Source of the DNA: Diphasiastrum complanatum
Lineage: Eukaryota; Streptophyta; Lycopodiopsida; Lycopodiales; Lycopodiaceae
NCBI GenBank assembly: GCA_029204225.1
Contig: CM055099.1
Span: forward strand, 39,587,192-39,651,191
Direction: 5' to 3'
DNA length: 64,000 nucleotides
In this document: piece after piece, positions 34,210 to 45,076 of the stretch
Numbering within the stretch: the stretch's first letter is position 1
How the letters are laid out: each line of letters starts with the position of its first letter
Translations under genes and position numbers: made by a program
The notes under the pieces: model-generated
Seen by the model: only the letters and a program-made list of their open reading frames with translations
Told to the model about the DNA's origin: nothing
Databases searched by the model: none

Positions 34210-35006
34210 AATGCTTGTAGATACTAGAATACCTCAAGCATTGAATAAACCAAATAGATCATATAGATTTGTTGCTAGTCACCGATTGTGTGCATAAATT
34301 AAGCCTGTAGAACCACAAACAATATGAATTTGGCATCTTTCCTCACCCCATGTATCCATTTTAGCATGCTATAGCACAACTTCAACACCAAAACCTAAAC
34401 CACTCATTGGGATCTAGCAAACAAAATTTTAAATGCTTGAAAAACAATCGTCTAGTTAGGACTTTTATGTTGTTGGGTCTAGTTAGAACCTTAAAATGTT
34501 AGGAATTATTTTTGGAATGTCCACATTTCTCTAGCTCATTAAAGTCAATGAACCCAAAAACCTAAAGCAGGGAAAAAGAAGTCCTCTCCAACTTAATGGA
34601 CCTCACTCATAGCCTACTCACAAATTAGCATTCAAAAGCTTAGGAAAAGGTCGTCTAAAGACCCACACATGATTTTGAAAGACCACCGAGAGGCCATTGG
34701 ACAGGATGCAAGGCAGCTGCAAAAAAGACAACTAAACTACCATTCCTATAGTAAAATGCTTGAAGGCAATTCTTCTAAAAAAGCAAATTCTTCAAAAATG
34801 TTTTCACAGCTATTTGGAGTGCCAGGCCAAACAACTACAAATTAGATAGAATCTTAGAAAACTACTTCATTGAAAGATTTATGCTAAAAAAATATCAGTT
34901 TGTACATTGAAAATAATGTTTGGGCCTTTGGATGGCCGTTTCTAAGCGTCTATGCTAATCAGTGTTGCTTTGAATAAGAAGAAACTTCCTGTTTTTACTA
35001 ATAAAA
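34210..35006. other. Unassigned DNA flanking the R2-like element 3' end
   Basis: No gene is found. A GTGCCAGGCCAAACAACTAC phrase at about 34829 recurs near 39574 and, inverted, near 39980. The 3' end of the R2-like element should lie close to 34980-35000. Confidence 0.35.
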
Positions 35007-35022
35007 GATGGGAAAACCCATC
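35007..35022 (-). promoter_or_regulatory. 3' hairpin of the R2-like retrotransposon
   Basis: GATGGGAAAACCCATC is a 6-base stem with a 4-base loop, about 95 bases after the stop codon. The truncated copy has the equivalent hairpin at 12686-12705, also followed by an A-rich AAAANCAGG. Non-LTR elements of this type use 3' RNA structure to recruit their own reverse transcriptase, so a role in template recognition is a reasonable inference. Confidence 0.55.
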
Positions 35023-35116
35023 AAGAGTACAAAGGAATGCATGTTGAAAGCGTAAAGGCCATAAGGCGAATTGAGATATTGTACAACTAAAACAAAGCAA
35101 CAATCTCGTAGAGTAT

Positions 35117-38100
35117 CTACATAAAGCCTACTGCTTGGTGTAAGTCGCTAGTTAAGACAATTGGAAGTTTAGGTAGTGCAGGAAGCTGTGAAGCAGCTGT
35201 TCCTGCAACTACGGCACGTCGAAGTGTTGCAAGTGCCTGAGTGCGTTGTAAAGTCATAGAAACTCGTTGACGATAATAAGCCGTGATGATAGATAAAGGT
35301 GAGGCACCACGTCCTTGGAGTTTCGCTGCAAAACCTGCACAAGATGATAGAAAATCATCGAATTTCTTATGCAGGCACCCATATGTTTCCAAAGCAAAAG
35401 GAATAAAGTCTTCTCCAGGAGTGCGATGTGAATAATCTTGCTCTTTATCTAGAGCTGCATGAGAAGCAGCGGCACCCTGAGTAGTTGAAGCACGGCGAAG
35501 GAGGTCAGGCCACGAAGGATCAGCAACAACAACATCCCCAAGCATGTGAATCCCCTCACGCGAAAGAACAAGATCAACTCGACGCCGAGGCGACTGAGAA
35601 TCAGACATAGGCAAGATGTGGGTTTGCTCTCGGACAACATGAAAGCCGCACTCATGTGCAATAGATGCCAATATGTCACAAATGGAATCATGAGTCGCAG
35701 TGCGCTCTCCGCCGAAAGGGCAACACATGAGATGAGTGTCAATAGGATCAACAGGGTGACCACAGGAACATTTTGTCAAACCTGCCAGCACTGGATGAGG
35801 GAGATCCAACCTAACCCAAAGAGTGGTGAGAAACAACTCTGAAGAAAGGCACAAGTGTGGAACAACAGGGCGCGCAACAAGCCAAGCACCAGCACCCGAG
35901 TCTCATCGGAAGGTGAATCACTGAGAAGCTGAGTGAAAGCATGTGAGTGGAAGCACTCCAAAAGATACTTCTGAAAATGAGCACGCTGATGGCTAAGCAA
36001 AGTCTCAAAGGGAGGCAAAGAAGCTCGCACAGGTGGAGGGATGAGATCCTTGGCTGCACGAAGATGTTGTTGGAAAGGAAGAATGCATGTTTCCACATGA
36101 GCTACTGAATCAAGAAGAATGGGCTTGTTGTCCTGCTGAAACCGAGAGATAAGTGCAGAGGCAACAAGGGCCCAACTTCCCATAAAAGCAGCTGGAGCAA
36201 TAGAAGCTGTGCAAGAAAGACCAACACCTCCAGACGAAGCGGAAAGAGAGATTTGTCGCTTAACGAACTGACCATTGGGAATACGAAAGGATACCCATCA
36301 AGAGACCCAGAATATCTGATAAAGTATTATCGAAATCCTGAAGCAAAGCCAAAACATCAGGAGAGCGGGGAACACACCGTAGAATATAACTTGGTCGTTG
36401 AGCGAAGCATTGAGTGAGAATCCCTAGAGCAACTTGAGCATTGCCAAGCTTTGGTAGCAAATCAACATGACGAAGATGCGCGCCCAAAGTGTCTCGCAAA
36501 GAGAAAACCACAAAATTCGAGAAACCTATAGGAATACCAAACGCTCGAATCCCATCAACCGGAGTATTGAAACCTATAGGTAAAGACAACTCAGGAAGGA
36601 GGCCCTGAGGACACCAAGCAACGCAGTTAGAGAGATTGACAGTGAGGCCCAAAGCCGAAAGTTGTTGAGAGAAATGTAGGAAAGCTGGAAAGACATCATT
36701 AGCAGGTCCCACAATATGCGTGTCATCAGCAATAGAGGGAAACAAACAAGAAGGAAAAGCAACAGAAGAAGCACGCAATGCCCGAAAGTGCGCCAAAGCG
36801 AAAAGAACACCACCCAAGGGATCACCTTGTCTGATACCATCAGCAGACGAGATAACCGAAACATCACCTGAGCGAGAAGCATGACTGAAATAAAGAGGCG
36901 CATCCATGGAATAAAAAGAGCGAACAAACGGGATGAGCTGAGCGAGAGGACCGTAAGCCGCACGAAGTTCTTGGAAAATGGCCCCTCGGGAAACAGAATT
37001 GAAAGCATTTTTAACATCCACTTGAAGGACAACCCAATCTGGATGAAGATCCAAGGTAGCACGCAAAGCATGTATGACTGTCTCGCAACCGCCAGGAGTA
37101 GCACAACCGAATTGATGAGGAAATAGGTGGTCATGAAAACTGTCACGAAGCTGAAAACCAAGAGCCCTAGAAACCAATCTTTATAAAACCTCTCCAACAG
37201 CAATGGGACGCACTCCACCGCCAGGCTTATCCAAGGCTATCAAACGAGCAGCACCAAGAATACGAGCAATAAAAAGAGGAATATGACCACAGGCTACGGA
37301 AGAGCAAACTTGAAAGAGCAAACCAAACCCGCTAGCAGAGTCATCAGGAGAAAAACAGTCACGAAGATGCTCGAAAACCATACCAAAAGGACCCCCAGTT
37401 GACAGATGAGGGCTGCGTAAAAAAGCATTAAGAAAATGAGATTCTGAGAGCTGCAAATCGGAATCAGGATCAAAGTCCTCGACAAAAGAGGGAAGGGAGT
37501 CATTTGCCGATGGATGAAGAAGCTCCAAAGCCTGAAGGGTGGTAGCAGAAGGAGTAGCTGGACTTGTAGGAGCTAGAGCACGAGCTGCACGAGAATACTC
37601 ACCCACTTGCCCAAGTAAAACACAGCGACGCAACTGACGATGAACAGGGGATATAGAAACACCATCCGAAGTCGAATCCCGCTGAGCAGCAAGCGCATGA
37701 CAGCGAAGGAAATGTTCTTCTTGCAGATTTTCCCAATCTCCTGACATAAAGTGACGAATCATGTTGCGAGTTTCTCTATGACCAGCATCCCCACCCACCC
37801 CGAGGAGGCAGAGGCAAACACCAGAGAGGACAAAGCAAAAAGACATGCCAAGCTGCAACATCAGAAGGGTTGGAAGCCAGATGAGACAAAGGTAAGGACA
37901 AAGCTCTCTGGACGTCTAAGCGCAAGGCAAAGGGAATGTGTGCATAAAGACGAGGACGAGGAAAACCCAAGTGAAAAGTGGTCAAAATATCAAGGGAGCG
38001 AATCCAAGTCCAAGCCGAGTCAGGTGGCGAAGTGGGAGCAGGATGAGGTGGACGGTCGACATTGGTTAATGCGAGTTGTTGACGAAAAGCAGAGCAAGCG

Positions 38101-38507
38101 TTATGATGGCGAGAAAGACCGGCATCTTGCACATAAAGGCGACCACAGCCTGCACATGGAACACGGAGGCAAGAAGAGGAAGAAGGAGAAACCTGAGAAA
38201 CTGAAAGAGAGGAAGCAAGCTGGTGGCGAAGATGGGGCGGACAGTATGGCATCACCTGGCCAGAGGAAACAAGCAAGGAATCCGCAACATCACGGTGGGC
38301 TTTACGACGCGCGCATGAAGGGGAAGCACTAGAAGGATGCTCTGAAGGGGAAGCAGACCACTTTTCTCCACGTCGAGCAAGAGGATTAAAATCCGGGAGT
38401 TGCAAAGGATGAGAAGATTCTTGAGGAACCATATTGACAGGTAAAGATCTAGCCACTGCCTCCGAAGATTCCAAAAATTTGTGTGAAGCCTCCTTGTTGG
38501 CCAACAA
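35117..38507 (-). pseudogene. R2-like non-LTR retrotransposon ORF (RT + RLE endonuclease)
   Basis: Five ORFs join into one protein of roughly 1100 residues. N-terminal part (38507-37776): zinc finger CAGCGRLYVQDAGLSRHHNAC. A frameshift near 37800 leads to LDKPGGGVRPIAVGEVL, with an in-frame TAA at 37181-37183. RT then continues with HQFGCATPGGCETVIHALRA, motif A DVKNAFNSVSR, motif B GIRQGDPLGGVLFALAHF and motif C SIADDTHIVG. A frameshift near 36285 precedes the thumb region, and another near 35860 precedes the C-terminal zinc finger (CSCGHPVDPIDTHLMCC), THDSICDILASIAHECGFHV and the nuclease-like RRRVDLVLSREG / GDVVVADPSW with a downstream K and Y. The order zinc finger-RT-CCHC-RLE is that of R2-type elements, not of the APE-type L1/RTE lines usual in plants. 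One stop and three frameshifts inactivate it. Confidence 0.88.
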
Positions 38508-38509
38508 GA

Positions 38510-39970
38510 CCCTGTTTCAAATTCTGCAGGCCTTGCTTTTCAGTAGAATGAGTTTTCAAAGACTTATGCCAGTGACTGGCTGCCCTACAATTTGTCCTGA
38601 CCTATTTTTAGCTCTAACTATTTGCTTGCTTATCCAAATCTGAAGAAATCTAGCTGTGAAAGGTAGCCCTACTATCGGAAATCAGCTCCTCTAGTAAGTC
38701 TGCTTCTAACAAGCTCCAACAAGACATCCAAGTAATCTGTCTCTACTGAAAAAACCGAGCAATTTCTGTTTAAGCTCGACTCCCTCTTAAGAAAACTTAC
38801 AGCTGGCTCCACTGCTTCTCTAACTGCAGGCTTGCTAACTGCAGACTCTAGCAAGCGCCAAGAAACTCTAATTACATGTGATACTGATGATTCTCCTTGC
38901 TCACGAGTTTCTCCATTCTTTTCTGCACACAGCTATGGAGATTGTAGCAATTTTCCTTCGTGCGATCTAATGGCTTCACGGCCAGGCACGGCCTTTTGAC
39001 AGCCCAATCGCGCTATCAAGGCGCCCTCCTTTATCCACTTACAGCAACAAATTTGAGCTTCAATCGGGAGATATGAAGGTTTTTGTAGCTAAAAACCCTG
39101 GCCTTGACACAAGTAAGAATTTGTCTAAGAAATTCTTGATCTGACTCGTGTTTGATTCTGGATATCTATACATCAGCCTGGTACAACAATTGGTTACTAG
39201 AGAAACAACGATTTATCCGGCAACTTTGGATTCAGGCCCACAGGTCGCGATTCTCTCAGAAATTGTGATAACGAATGCAAAAACAGAAGAAAAGTCCACT
39301 GCTTTTTTGTTTGGCGCTGATTTCCTGCTCACAAATGAAACTCAAGACTTATAAGAACCAAGAATCCAAGAAATGAACTCCGTTTCTTGCATAATTGCTC
39401 GCCTCCCTTCCTATGGGAACATGCACATCTGCTACTCAGGCACATCCGCACGGGTCACTGATGATCGAGTAGAAAGTAGTTTGCAGCAAACTTTTTTAGA
39501 AAGCCTACGAGATAGAAAGTGCCTCACTCGTATCTCCTGCTTATAGAAAGCCTTTGCTAAAATATTGATTAGCGACGTGCCAGGCCAAATAGCTGCAAAT
39601 TTTTTAAGCATGCCTACGAGATAGAAAACAATCATAGATCCCCTTGGAGCACAGATGCTCTTGGAGCAAGCTTTCGAGTAATCTCAGATGAGTTCATGTT
39701 GTGAACGGATCAACTTCAAGGTCAGCAGTGATTCAAAGTTGAACTTCAGACCGTCACGCAAGATAAAACATAGCATTTAGAAGTAATGCAACAATCGAAT
39801 GGAAATGCTATGATTTAGCACCAAAAAAATCCATTCAGATGGCTCATCTTTACTGTCCAGATCGATTAACCAGTGAGCGAAGACAGCCAAACGAAGGAAG
39901 TGCCAGCCACTATTTCTGCGCGCAAGGCTGCAAATTTTTTTTGTAGCCCCACCTGTGTGGCAGGGTTGCA
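38510..39970. other. Unassigned DNA upstream of the R2-like element
   Basis: The 5' untranslated region of the element probably occupies the first part. Beyond it I see no gene; the ORF at 39148-39354 has no domain. The phrase GCCTACGAGATAGAAA occurs twice near 39508 and 39613. Confidence 0.35.
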
Positions 39971-40024
39971 ATATGGATTAGCAGTTGTTTGGCCTGGCAG
40001 GTCAACGATCTCCAGTCAGACGGA

Positions 40025-40109
40025 ATTAGCATTTCGCGATTCCATCTTGACATTCCGACCTGTCTGGTCCTCTCAGACGGAATGTCAACATAGATCGCGA
40101 AATGCTAAT
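40025..40109. repeat. 85-bp near-perfect hairpin
   Basis: ATTAGCATTTCGCGAT (40025-40040) pairs with ATCGCGAAATGCTAAT (40094-40109). Further in, TTGACATTCCG (40047-40057) pairs with CGGAATGTCAA (40078-40088). The intervening bases of both arms are of equal length, so the whole forms one long stem with a short loop. A miniature foldback element or a small structured RNA are both possible. Confidence 0.7.
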
Positions 40110-40235
40110 TTTCCATTTTCACAAAGATGGAGCAAATTCTCCAAACGGCTGCTACAAAGAAACGCATATATCAGCCTTTGGCCAGCAACAGATCTCGTGT
40201 TGGGGCCATGCCAAATTGCTTAACATCTTACAACA

Positions 40236-40612
40236 GGGGAATAGACACAAGAAAACTCCCTTTTGATGCCTTCTTGTTCACGAAAATCATGAAACTTGTT
40301 GGAGATCTACTCTCCACCACCATCACACCTCAAGACTTTGATCTTGAAAGAGAATTACTTTTCAACATAAGCTTTGAGCTTGAGGAAATAATCAAACACC
40401 ATTGATTTTGAAGATAGAAGATATAACCATGTGTATCTTGTGTAATCATCAATAAATGTAACAAAACAAGTGGCTCCTCCCTTGCTTTTGCTTGATGAGA
40501 AATGTACAGTGTAACAACTCCAAAGGATGTAAAGTTTTGATAAAAGATCTTACATATGGCTTCTTATGTGACTTGGCAATAGCACAAACTTCACATGGCT
40601 TGATTTCCTTGT
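40236..40612 (-). pseudogene. Copia element 3 integrase, split by the family-E insertion
   Basis: On the minus strand the residues KEIKPCEVCAIAKSHKKPY (zinc-binding pre-integrase region) are followed, after one frame change, by TCFVTFIDDYTRYTWLY, MVFDYFLKLKAYVEK and EGIKREFSCVYSP. This is the start of the copia integrase core. The few residues upstream of the insertion lie at 45914-45970 (KMPNKISRLVNNFHK in the same register). The frame is lost at about 40235. It is a dead host copy into which the complete family-E element jumped. Confidence 0.85.
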
Positions 40613-41444
40613 TGTGAAAAAAGTACAAAAAGGACCAAGAGTGGATCCTAATCTAATCCTCAAGAGGGATTGGTTGTCAGATTACTTGATCTATCAATTT
40701 ACTTCAGATTAAGATCAATCTAGATCAATTCTAGACACAAAATCCTAACAAGAACAATCATTAATTGAAGGTAAGTGTACTTTCTGGTTTCACACGTGTG
40801 AAACATTGTCTGAGTACGGACTCCAACCTGAAAATCAAGTACACATTGATAGAACCTCAAAACAATCAAAACAAATGTAAACAAATGGAGAGAATCACCC
40901 AAAATTGCTTCCAAAACCAAGATTGGTGTCTCACACTGATTATGGCCAAATGTGGCTCTATATATACAATAAGTGGGAGCTCATGCTATTGATCATCCCT
41001 TTGATCCCACATGTGTGAAGGTGCTTTGTCATATGATGATTCATCATGCAAAACTGACACTTGGACAAAACCTTCTATTTTGAGTACTTTTGGTCCATTT
41101 TCCTTCTATATGGAGATCTACTTGAAAATCTTCTAGAAGTCAAAATTCGTCTACTTCAGCTTATTCCACACATGTGAGTTGTCCTCTACACATGGGATGT
41201 GACACCTAACCAAAGGATGTGGCTCACGCAAGCAATAGACTGATGCCATGTGTCATATGTCTAGAAAACTAGTTTTTGGCCTTTTTAGCCACTAGAACTT
41301 GAATTAAATCATATGTACAACCTATATGATTATGGTACATGACAAGTACACTATTTTCACACGTGAGAACAGGCTTCACACATGTGTGTTTATCTATATA
41401 CAAGATTTTTGGCCTCTGCCAAGCTTATTTTTGTATTTTTTACA
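40613..41444 (-). repeat. 3' LTR of the family-E element
   Basis: It starts TGTAAAAAATACAAAAATAAG at 41444 after the polypurine tract and ends TTTTTTCACA at 40613. A 16-base palindrome TTTCACACGTGTGAAA lies at 40788-40803. A TATA-like TGTATATATAG on the minus strand lies at about 40957-40968. Confidence 0.92.
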
Positions 41445-41584
41445 CTCCTCAAAAATCTAGCTTGGTAAATCTAGCTTGAAGGAAAACATGATGATCTTGA
41501 ACTTGAATCCATGGGCTGAATTGGTCTTTGCTGGTTCAAAAGGTGTGAAGATCAGCCAATGAGCTTGATGTTGATCTGAAATCA

Positions 41585-42499
41585 TTATATCCATGCTAGT
41601 GCTTCTTTGATGTTGACATCTTTGATGAACTTGAGAGCTTTGCACCATCCTAGCATCTTCGAAATTGATTCCTTCCAAATTTCATGTAGATGCTTGACTT
41701 TGAGGCTTGCTCCTTCTTCATGTGCATGCTCCTCCATGAGAAAATAAAGATTTTTTCTTGACTTATTAGGATCACAAAGATCTAACATCATGTTACCATG
41801 ATTTAGAGAATTAGACTTATCCAAATTGGCAAGACTATGCATGCTATAATAACACAGTGTTTGCATCATATCTTCATGCTTGTTTACCATGCTAATCTTA
41901 GATCCAATGAGACTAAATACTTCATTATGGAGATAAGTGTCTTTAGAAGATGATTCAGCTACTCTCATAAAGAGTTTACAATTTGCCTCAATACAAATTT
42001 TCAAACTATGAGTGAACAAATCACTTTTGCTCTTACATGACTCAAGAGCATACATCTAATGAAATAACCATTTGCTTTCTAATTGATTTAAAATCAATTT
42101 CAACCGTTTAAGAACATCATCTATGTTCTCAAGAGAGACTTCATACTCAACTAGTATGGCTTTACTCCAATTTGGAGATGCAATGATCTCACTAAAGCAA
42201 ATTGATTTATTAAATGACATAAGAGAAGTAAGTATGAGATGTATACCACATGAGATATGCTCTTCTTTCCCTTGAAATGTGAGCCACATGGAATCAACCA
42301 TATTTCTTGAGTTTCTTTTTGGAATCATAACTTGAGAAGATCTCTCCTCCTCAATCCTTGGCACACTTGAACCTTGAGATGATTCTTTAAGATCCTCTTC
42401 ATGGTGCTCCTTCTTGATGGAAATCTGAGACCTCCATGTCTCATAATGATCACAACAACTATGACCACACAATATGCACTTCCTATGATTATCAAAATT
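41585..42499 (-). CDS. Family-E ORF2 (one internal stop), second copy of a duplicated domain
   Basis: A frame from about 42499 to 41585 is broken once by TAG at 42056-42058 with no frame change. It starts with a Cys/His cluster (KCILCGHSCCDHYETW), then a Ser/Glu-rich linker, then ICFSEIIASPNWSKAILVEY. After the stop come EANCKLFMRVAESSSKDTYL and HNEVFSLIGSKI. The same order occurs about 660-680 bases upstream in ORF1, so the region is a diverged tandem duplication. I do not recognise the function. The FSEI..SPNW..AI phrase faintly recalls the start of copia reverse transcriptase, but no catalytic motif follows. Confidence 0.5.
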
Positions 42500-42501
42500 A
42501 C

Positions 42502-43491
42502 TTATGCTAGAAACATAAGTCCAAAAATCACCACAACTTGGCTGATTTTTCTAATATTGAAATCAAAAGGTATTTCCATCTCAATAAGGCTAACTACTTG
42601 CTTATGGATATAAGTGTCCACTTTGGATGCTTCACTTATTCTCATAAGAAGTTTACAACTTGCCTTTAAGATTGAAAACTTACAATTTTCATCTTTATGA
42701 ATGAACACATCATTCATGATCTTATTGAAACCAAAAGATCCTACATTATGAAGATATTTCCATTTCCTTGACTTCATAACTAATGTAAGCTTACAAGGAA
42801 AACATATTTTGCTATCTTTTAAGGCATCACACTCAACTAGTATTGCCTTAATCCACCTTTGAGATACAAAAATCTCTTCAAAGCAAAATGGTTCTTCATA
42901 AGTTGACATGAGAGCATAAATCAAACTATTTTCATTTTGTGATTGCTCCTTATTCTTGATTGATTTCTCTTGGATAATAACAATAAGTTTGAAGTTGTCC
43001 AAAGTTCCAAGCAGAATACTTTCCAAGGACATAAAATAGATCCAAGTTACTTTCATGAAAGTGACATCTATCTTTGCATCTTGAACCAAACAATGCACTT
43101 CCAAATGAAAAATTCCAAAAGATTTGACATGTGTTGTGATGGACTCTTGAAGACAAATCTTGCAAGTCCTTGTGAGACTCCAAGCCTCATTCACCTTTCC
43201 ACAAAGGAAACACCTTTCCTTGGACTTGTCCTTCTTGTATTTGCATTTTGAACTTGAAGCTCCATCCTTGACCTCGGCCCCCTTGCTTTGGTTCTCCTTG
43301 GATGGACTGGTCTTCTTTTTGTAGCATCTTGAGAAAAAATGTCCTCCCTTGCCACAAAGGTTGCACTCAGGATCCTTTCTTTCCTTCAATAGGATGCCAC
43401 CTATTGATGCCATGTGGATAAAAACCTGTGATATGATTCTACAAATGTAATTTGTGACTTTCAAGAGACTAGATTTGAACATCTTCAACAA
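42502..43491 (-). CDS. Family-E ORF1: zinc knuckle plus first copy of the duplicated domain, 329 aa
   Basis: Near the N-terminus is a Gag-type knuckle, CNLCGKGGHFFSRC, followed by a Lys/Ser-rich stretch. A second Cys cluster (CFLCGKVNEAWSLTRTCKIC) begins the duplicated unit. Then come PFCFEEIFVSQRWIKAILVE, CKFSILKASCKLLMRISEAS and KVDTYIHKQVVSLIEMEIP. The frame is open for 329 residues, notable among so much decay, and ORF2 repeats the unit downstream in another frame. The knuckle suggests RNA binding; the rest is unknown. The start codon used is uncertain. Confidence 0.55.
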   Translation of the reverse strand: MLKMFKSSLLKVTNYICRIISQVFIHMASIGGILLKERKDPECNLCGKGGHFFSRCYKKKTSPSKENQSKGAEVKDGASSSKCKYKKDKSKERCFLCGKVNEAWSLTRTCKICLQESITTHVKSFGIFHLEVHCLVQDAKIDVTFMKVTWIYFMSLESILLGTLDNFKLIVIIQEKSIKNKEQSQNENSLIYALMSTYEEPFCFEEIFVSQRWIKAILVECDALKDSKICFPCKLTLVMKSRKWKYLHNVGSFGFNKIMNDVFIHKDENCKFSILKASCKLLMRISEASKVDTYIHKQVVSLIEMEIPFDFNIRKISQVVVIFGLMFLA

Positions 43492-45063
43492 TCTAGAAGG
43501 ATCTACAAAAGATCTAGCTCACAAACCTAAGAATCAATCTTCACAGTAATGACTAGTCACTTGGAAACTTTGCTTTGATCACTAAGACAAAAGCACACAA
43601 TCTTTGAATCAAATCACTAAAGAAATCAGATCCAATCTCCTATTGGACTCATCAAATACCAATTACTCTTTCTTTTGAAAGTTGAAATGGATATGAAAAA
43701 GATTTGACACCTAGATTTTCCTTACTTGACTAGTTCTCTCAACACTTGAGATTCTTGAACAAAAGATGGGTTTTGTTTCAAATACATGAAAATCAAACTT
43801 AATCACTTCTTTTGGACTCACTCTTGACCCAAATAATCTCACACTTGATGAATTTGATTTGATTTGACAACAAACTATACCATCAATTTTTCACAAAGCT
43901 TAATAAATTAGACAACTAGAGATTCACAAAGATCTCAACCATGCATGAATACTCAAATATGGACTCCTCCTCATTCTAGACATCCAATGGGATCTCAAAT
44001 TGACCCTCACACTCTCACAAAGAAAGTTGAATAGAACTAATTTGAGCTTCATACATACTATGTCAATTTTTGCTCAATAAATTGATTCAATCACCCCTAT
44101 TGGATTCTACCAATTACTCTACCTTTAGAGACGTGGAATGAAATTCAAAATCAAAATTTGTGATTTTTCTCACTAAGATATTGTGCTTCAAAGAGCTAAT
44201 GCCACTTAGAAAGATTTGATCACATAAGAGAAGACAAATTCTTCACCAATAACAACACATAATGAGCTTCTAGATCTTGCCCTCTACAAAGGAAAGAGCT
44301 CTTAGAAAATTGGATCTCTCTCTACACATTTGTCATAGACACCTTAATGACTCTTCTCAAACCTTCAAATCACTCAAACAAATTGAGTAGGGTATAACAA
44401 TGTGACTTGGATCTCAATCTCTTTTCTAGAACTCTCAATTTAAGCCAATCTATGTCAAATTCTACAAAAGATTTGCATAGATGCTCTATATGCACTAGAA
44501 ACTCTCGAAGGTTTCACTTGGAGGACAGATCCAAGGATGTTTTCTAGCAAATTGATGCTTCTAAACTTGACCCTATCACTCTTGAACAAATCTAGAGTGA
44601 TGGTACAATAAATTTCAACCTCTCACCTTGCATATCACTCCTTAATCTATGATTTTTAGCAAAATCTCTCTCAACTTCAACATGCACTCAAAAAATCAGA
44701 GATGATCAATTAATGCACCTATTTCAAGCTTCAAATTTAATTCCTTGGCTGATCTAATCCAAGAACTAATCAACGGATTAGATTCTCTATAGAAAATGCT
44801 TGATTTTGCACCAAAAATCTCTCAAATTGGGTGTGTGAGTCAATTGTACAAATTTTTGAATATTCTTAGCCAAAACCGGAGCTGTACGGCCTCACACGTG
44901 TGAAAAGGATTCCTACAGCCCACAACAAGTTCTGGTCCAAAAATTTTGAGAATATCTATCAAATCCAACTCGCTACCCAAAATTTGACTAGTTTCCAAAA
45001 AACTGCTAATTTTGGCTTTGATTCGGATTAACCCTATCAATTTCAACAAAACCTCTTGTACTA
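43492..45063 (-). other. Long leader of the family-E element
   Basis: About 1.5 kb between PBS and ORF1 without a conserved frame. A palindrome-like CTCACACGTGTGAAA lies at 44891-44905. Part of this leader is shared with the relic at 29385-30145. The Gag core domain expected here is absent or unrecognisable. Confidence 0.5.
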
Positions 45064-45076
45064 GGCTCTGATACCA
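45064..45076 (-). promoter_or_regulatory. Primer binding site of the family-E element (initiator tRNA-Met)
   Basis: The minus strand reads TGGTATCAGAGCC directly after the LTR end TTTTTTCACA. Confidence 0.92.

Noticed and set aside
37751-38332. 193-residue plus-strand ORF opposite the R2-like gene
   Set aside because: It is the antisense shadow of the N-terminal region of the minus-strand retrotransposon and has highly charged, low-complexity composition.
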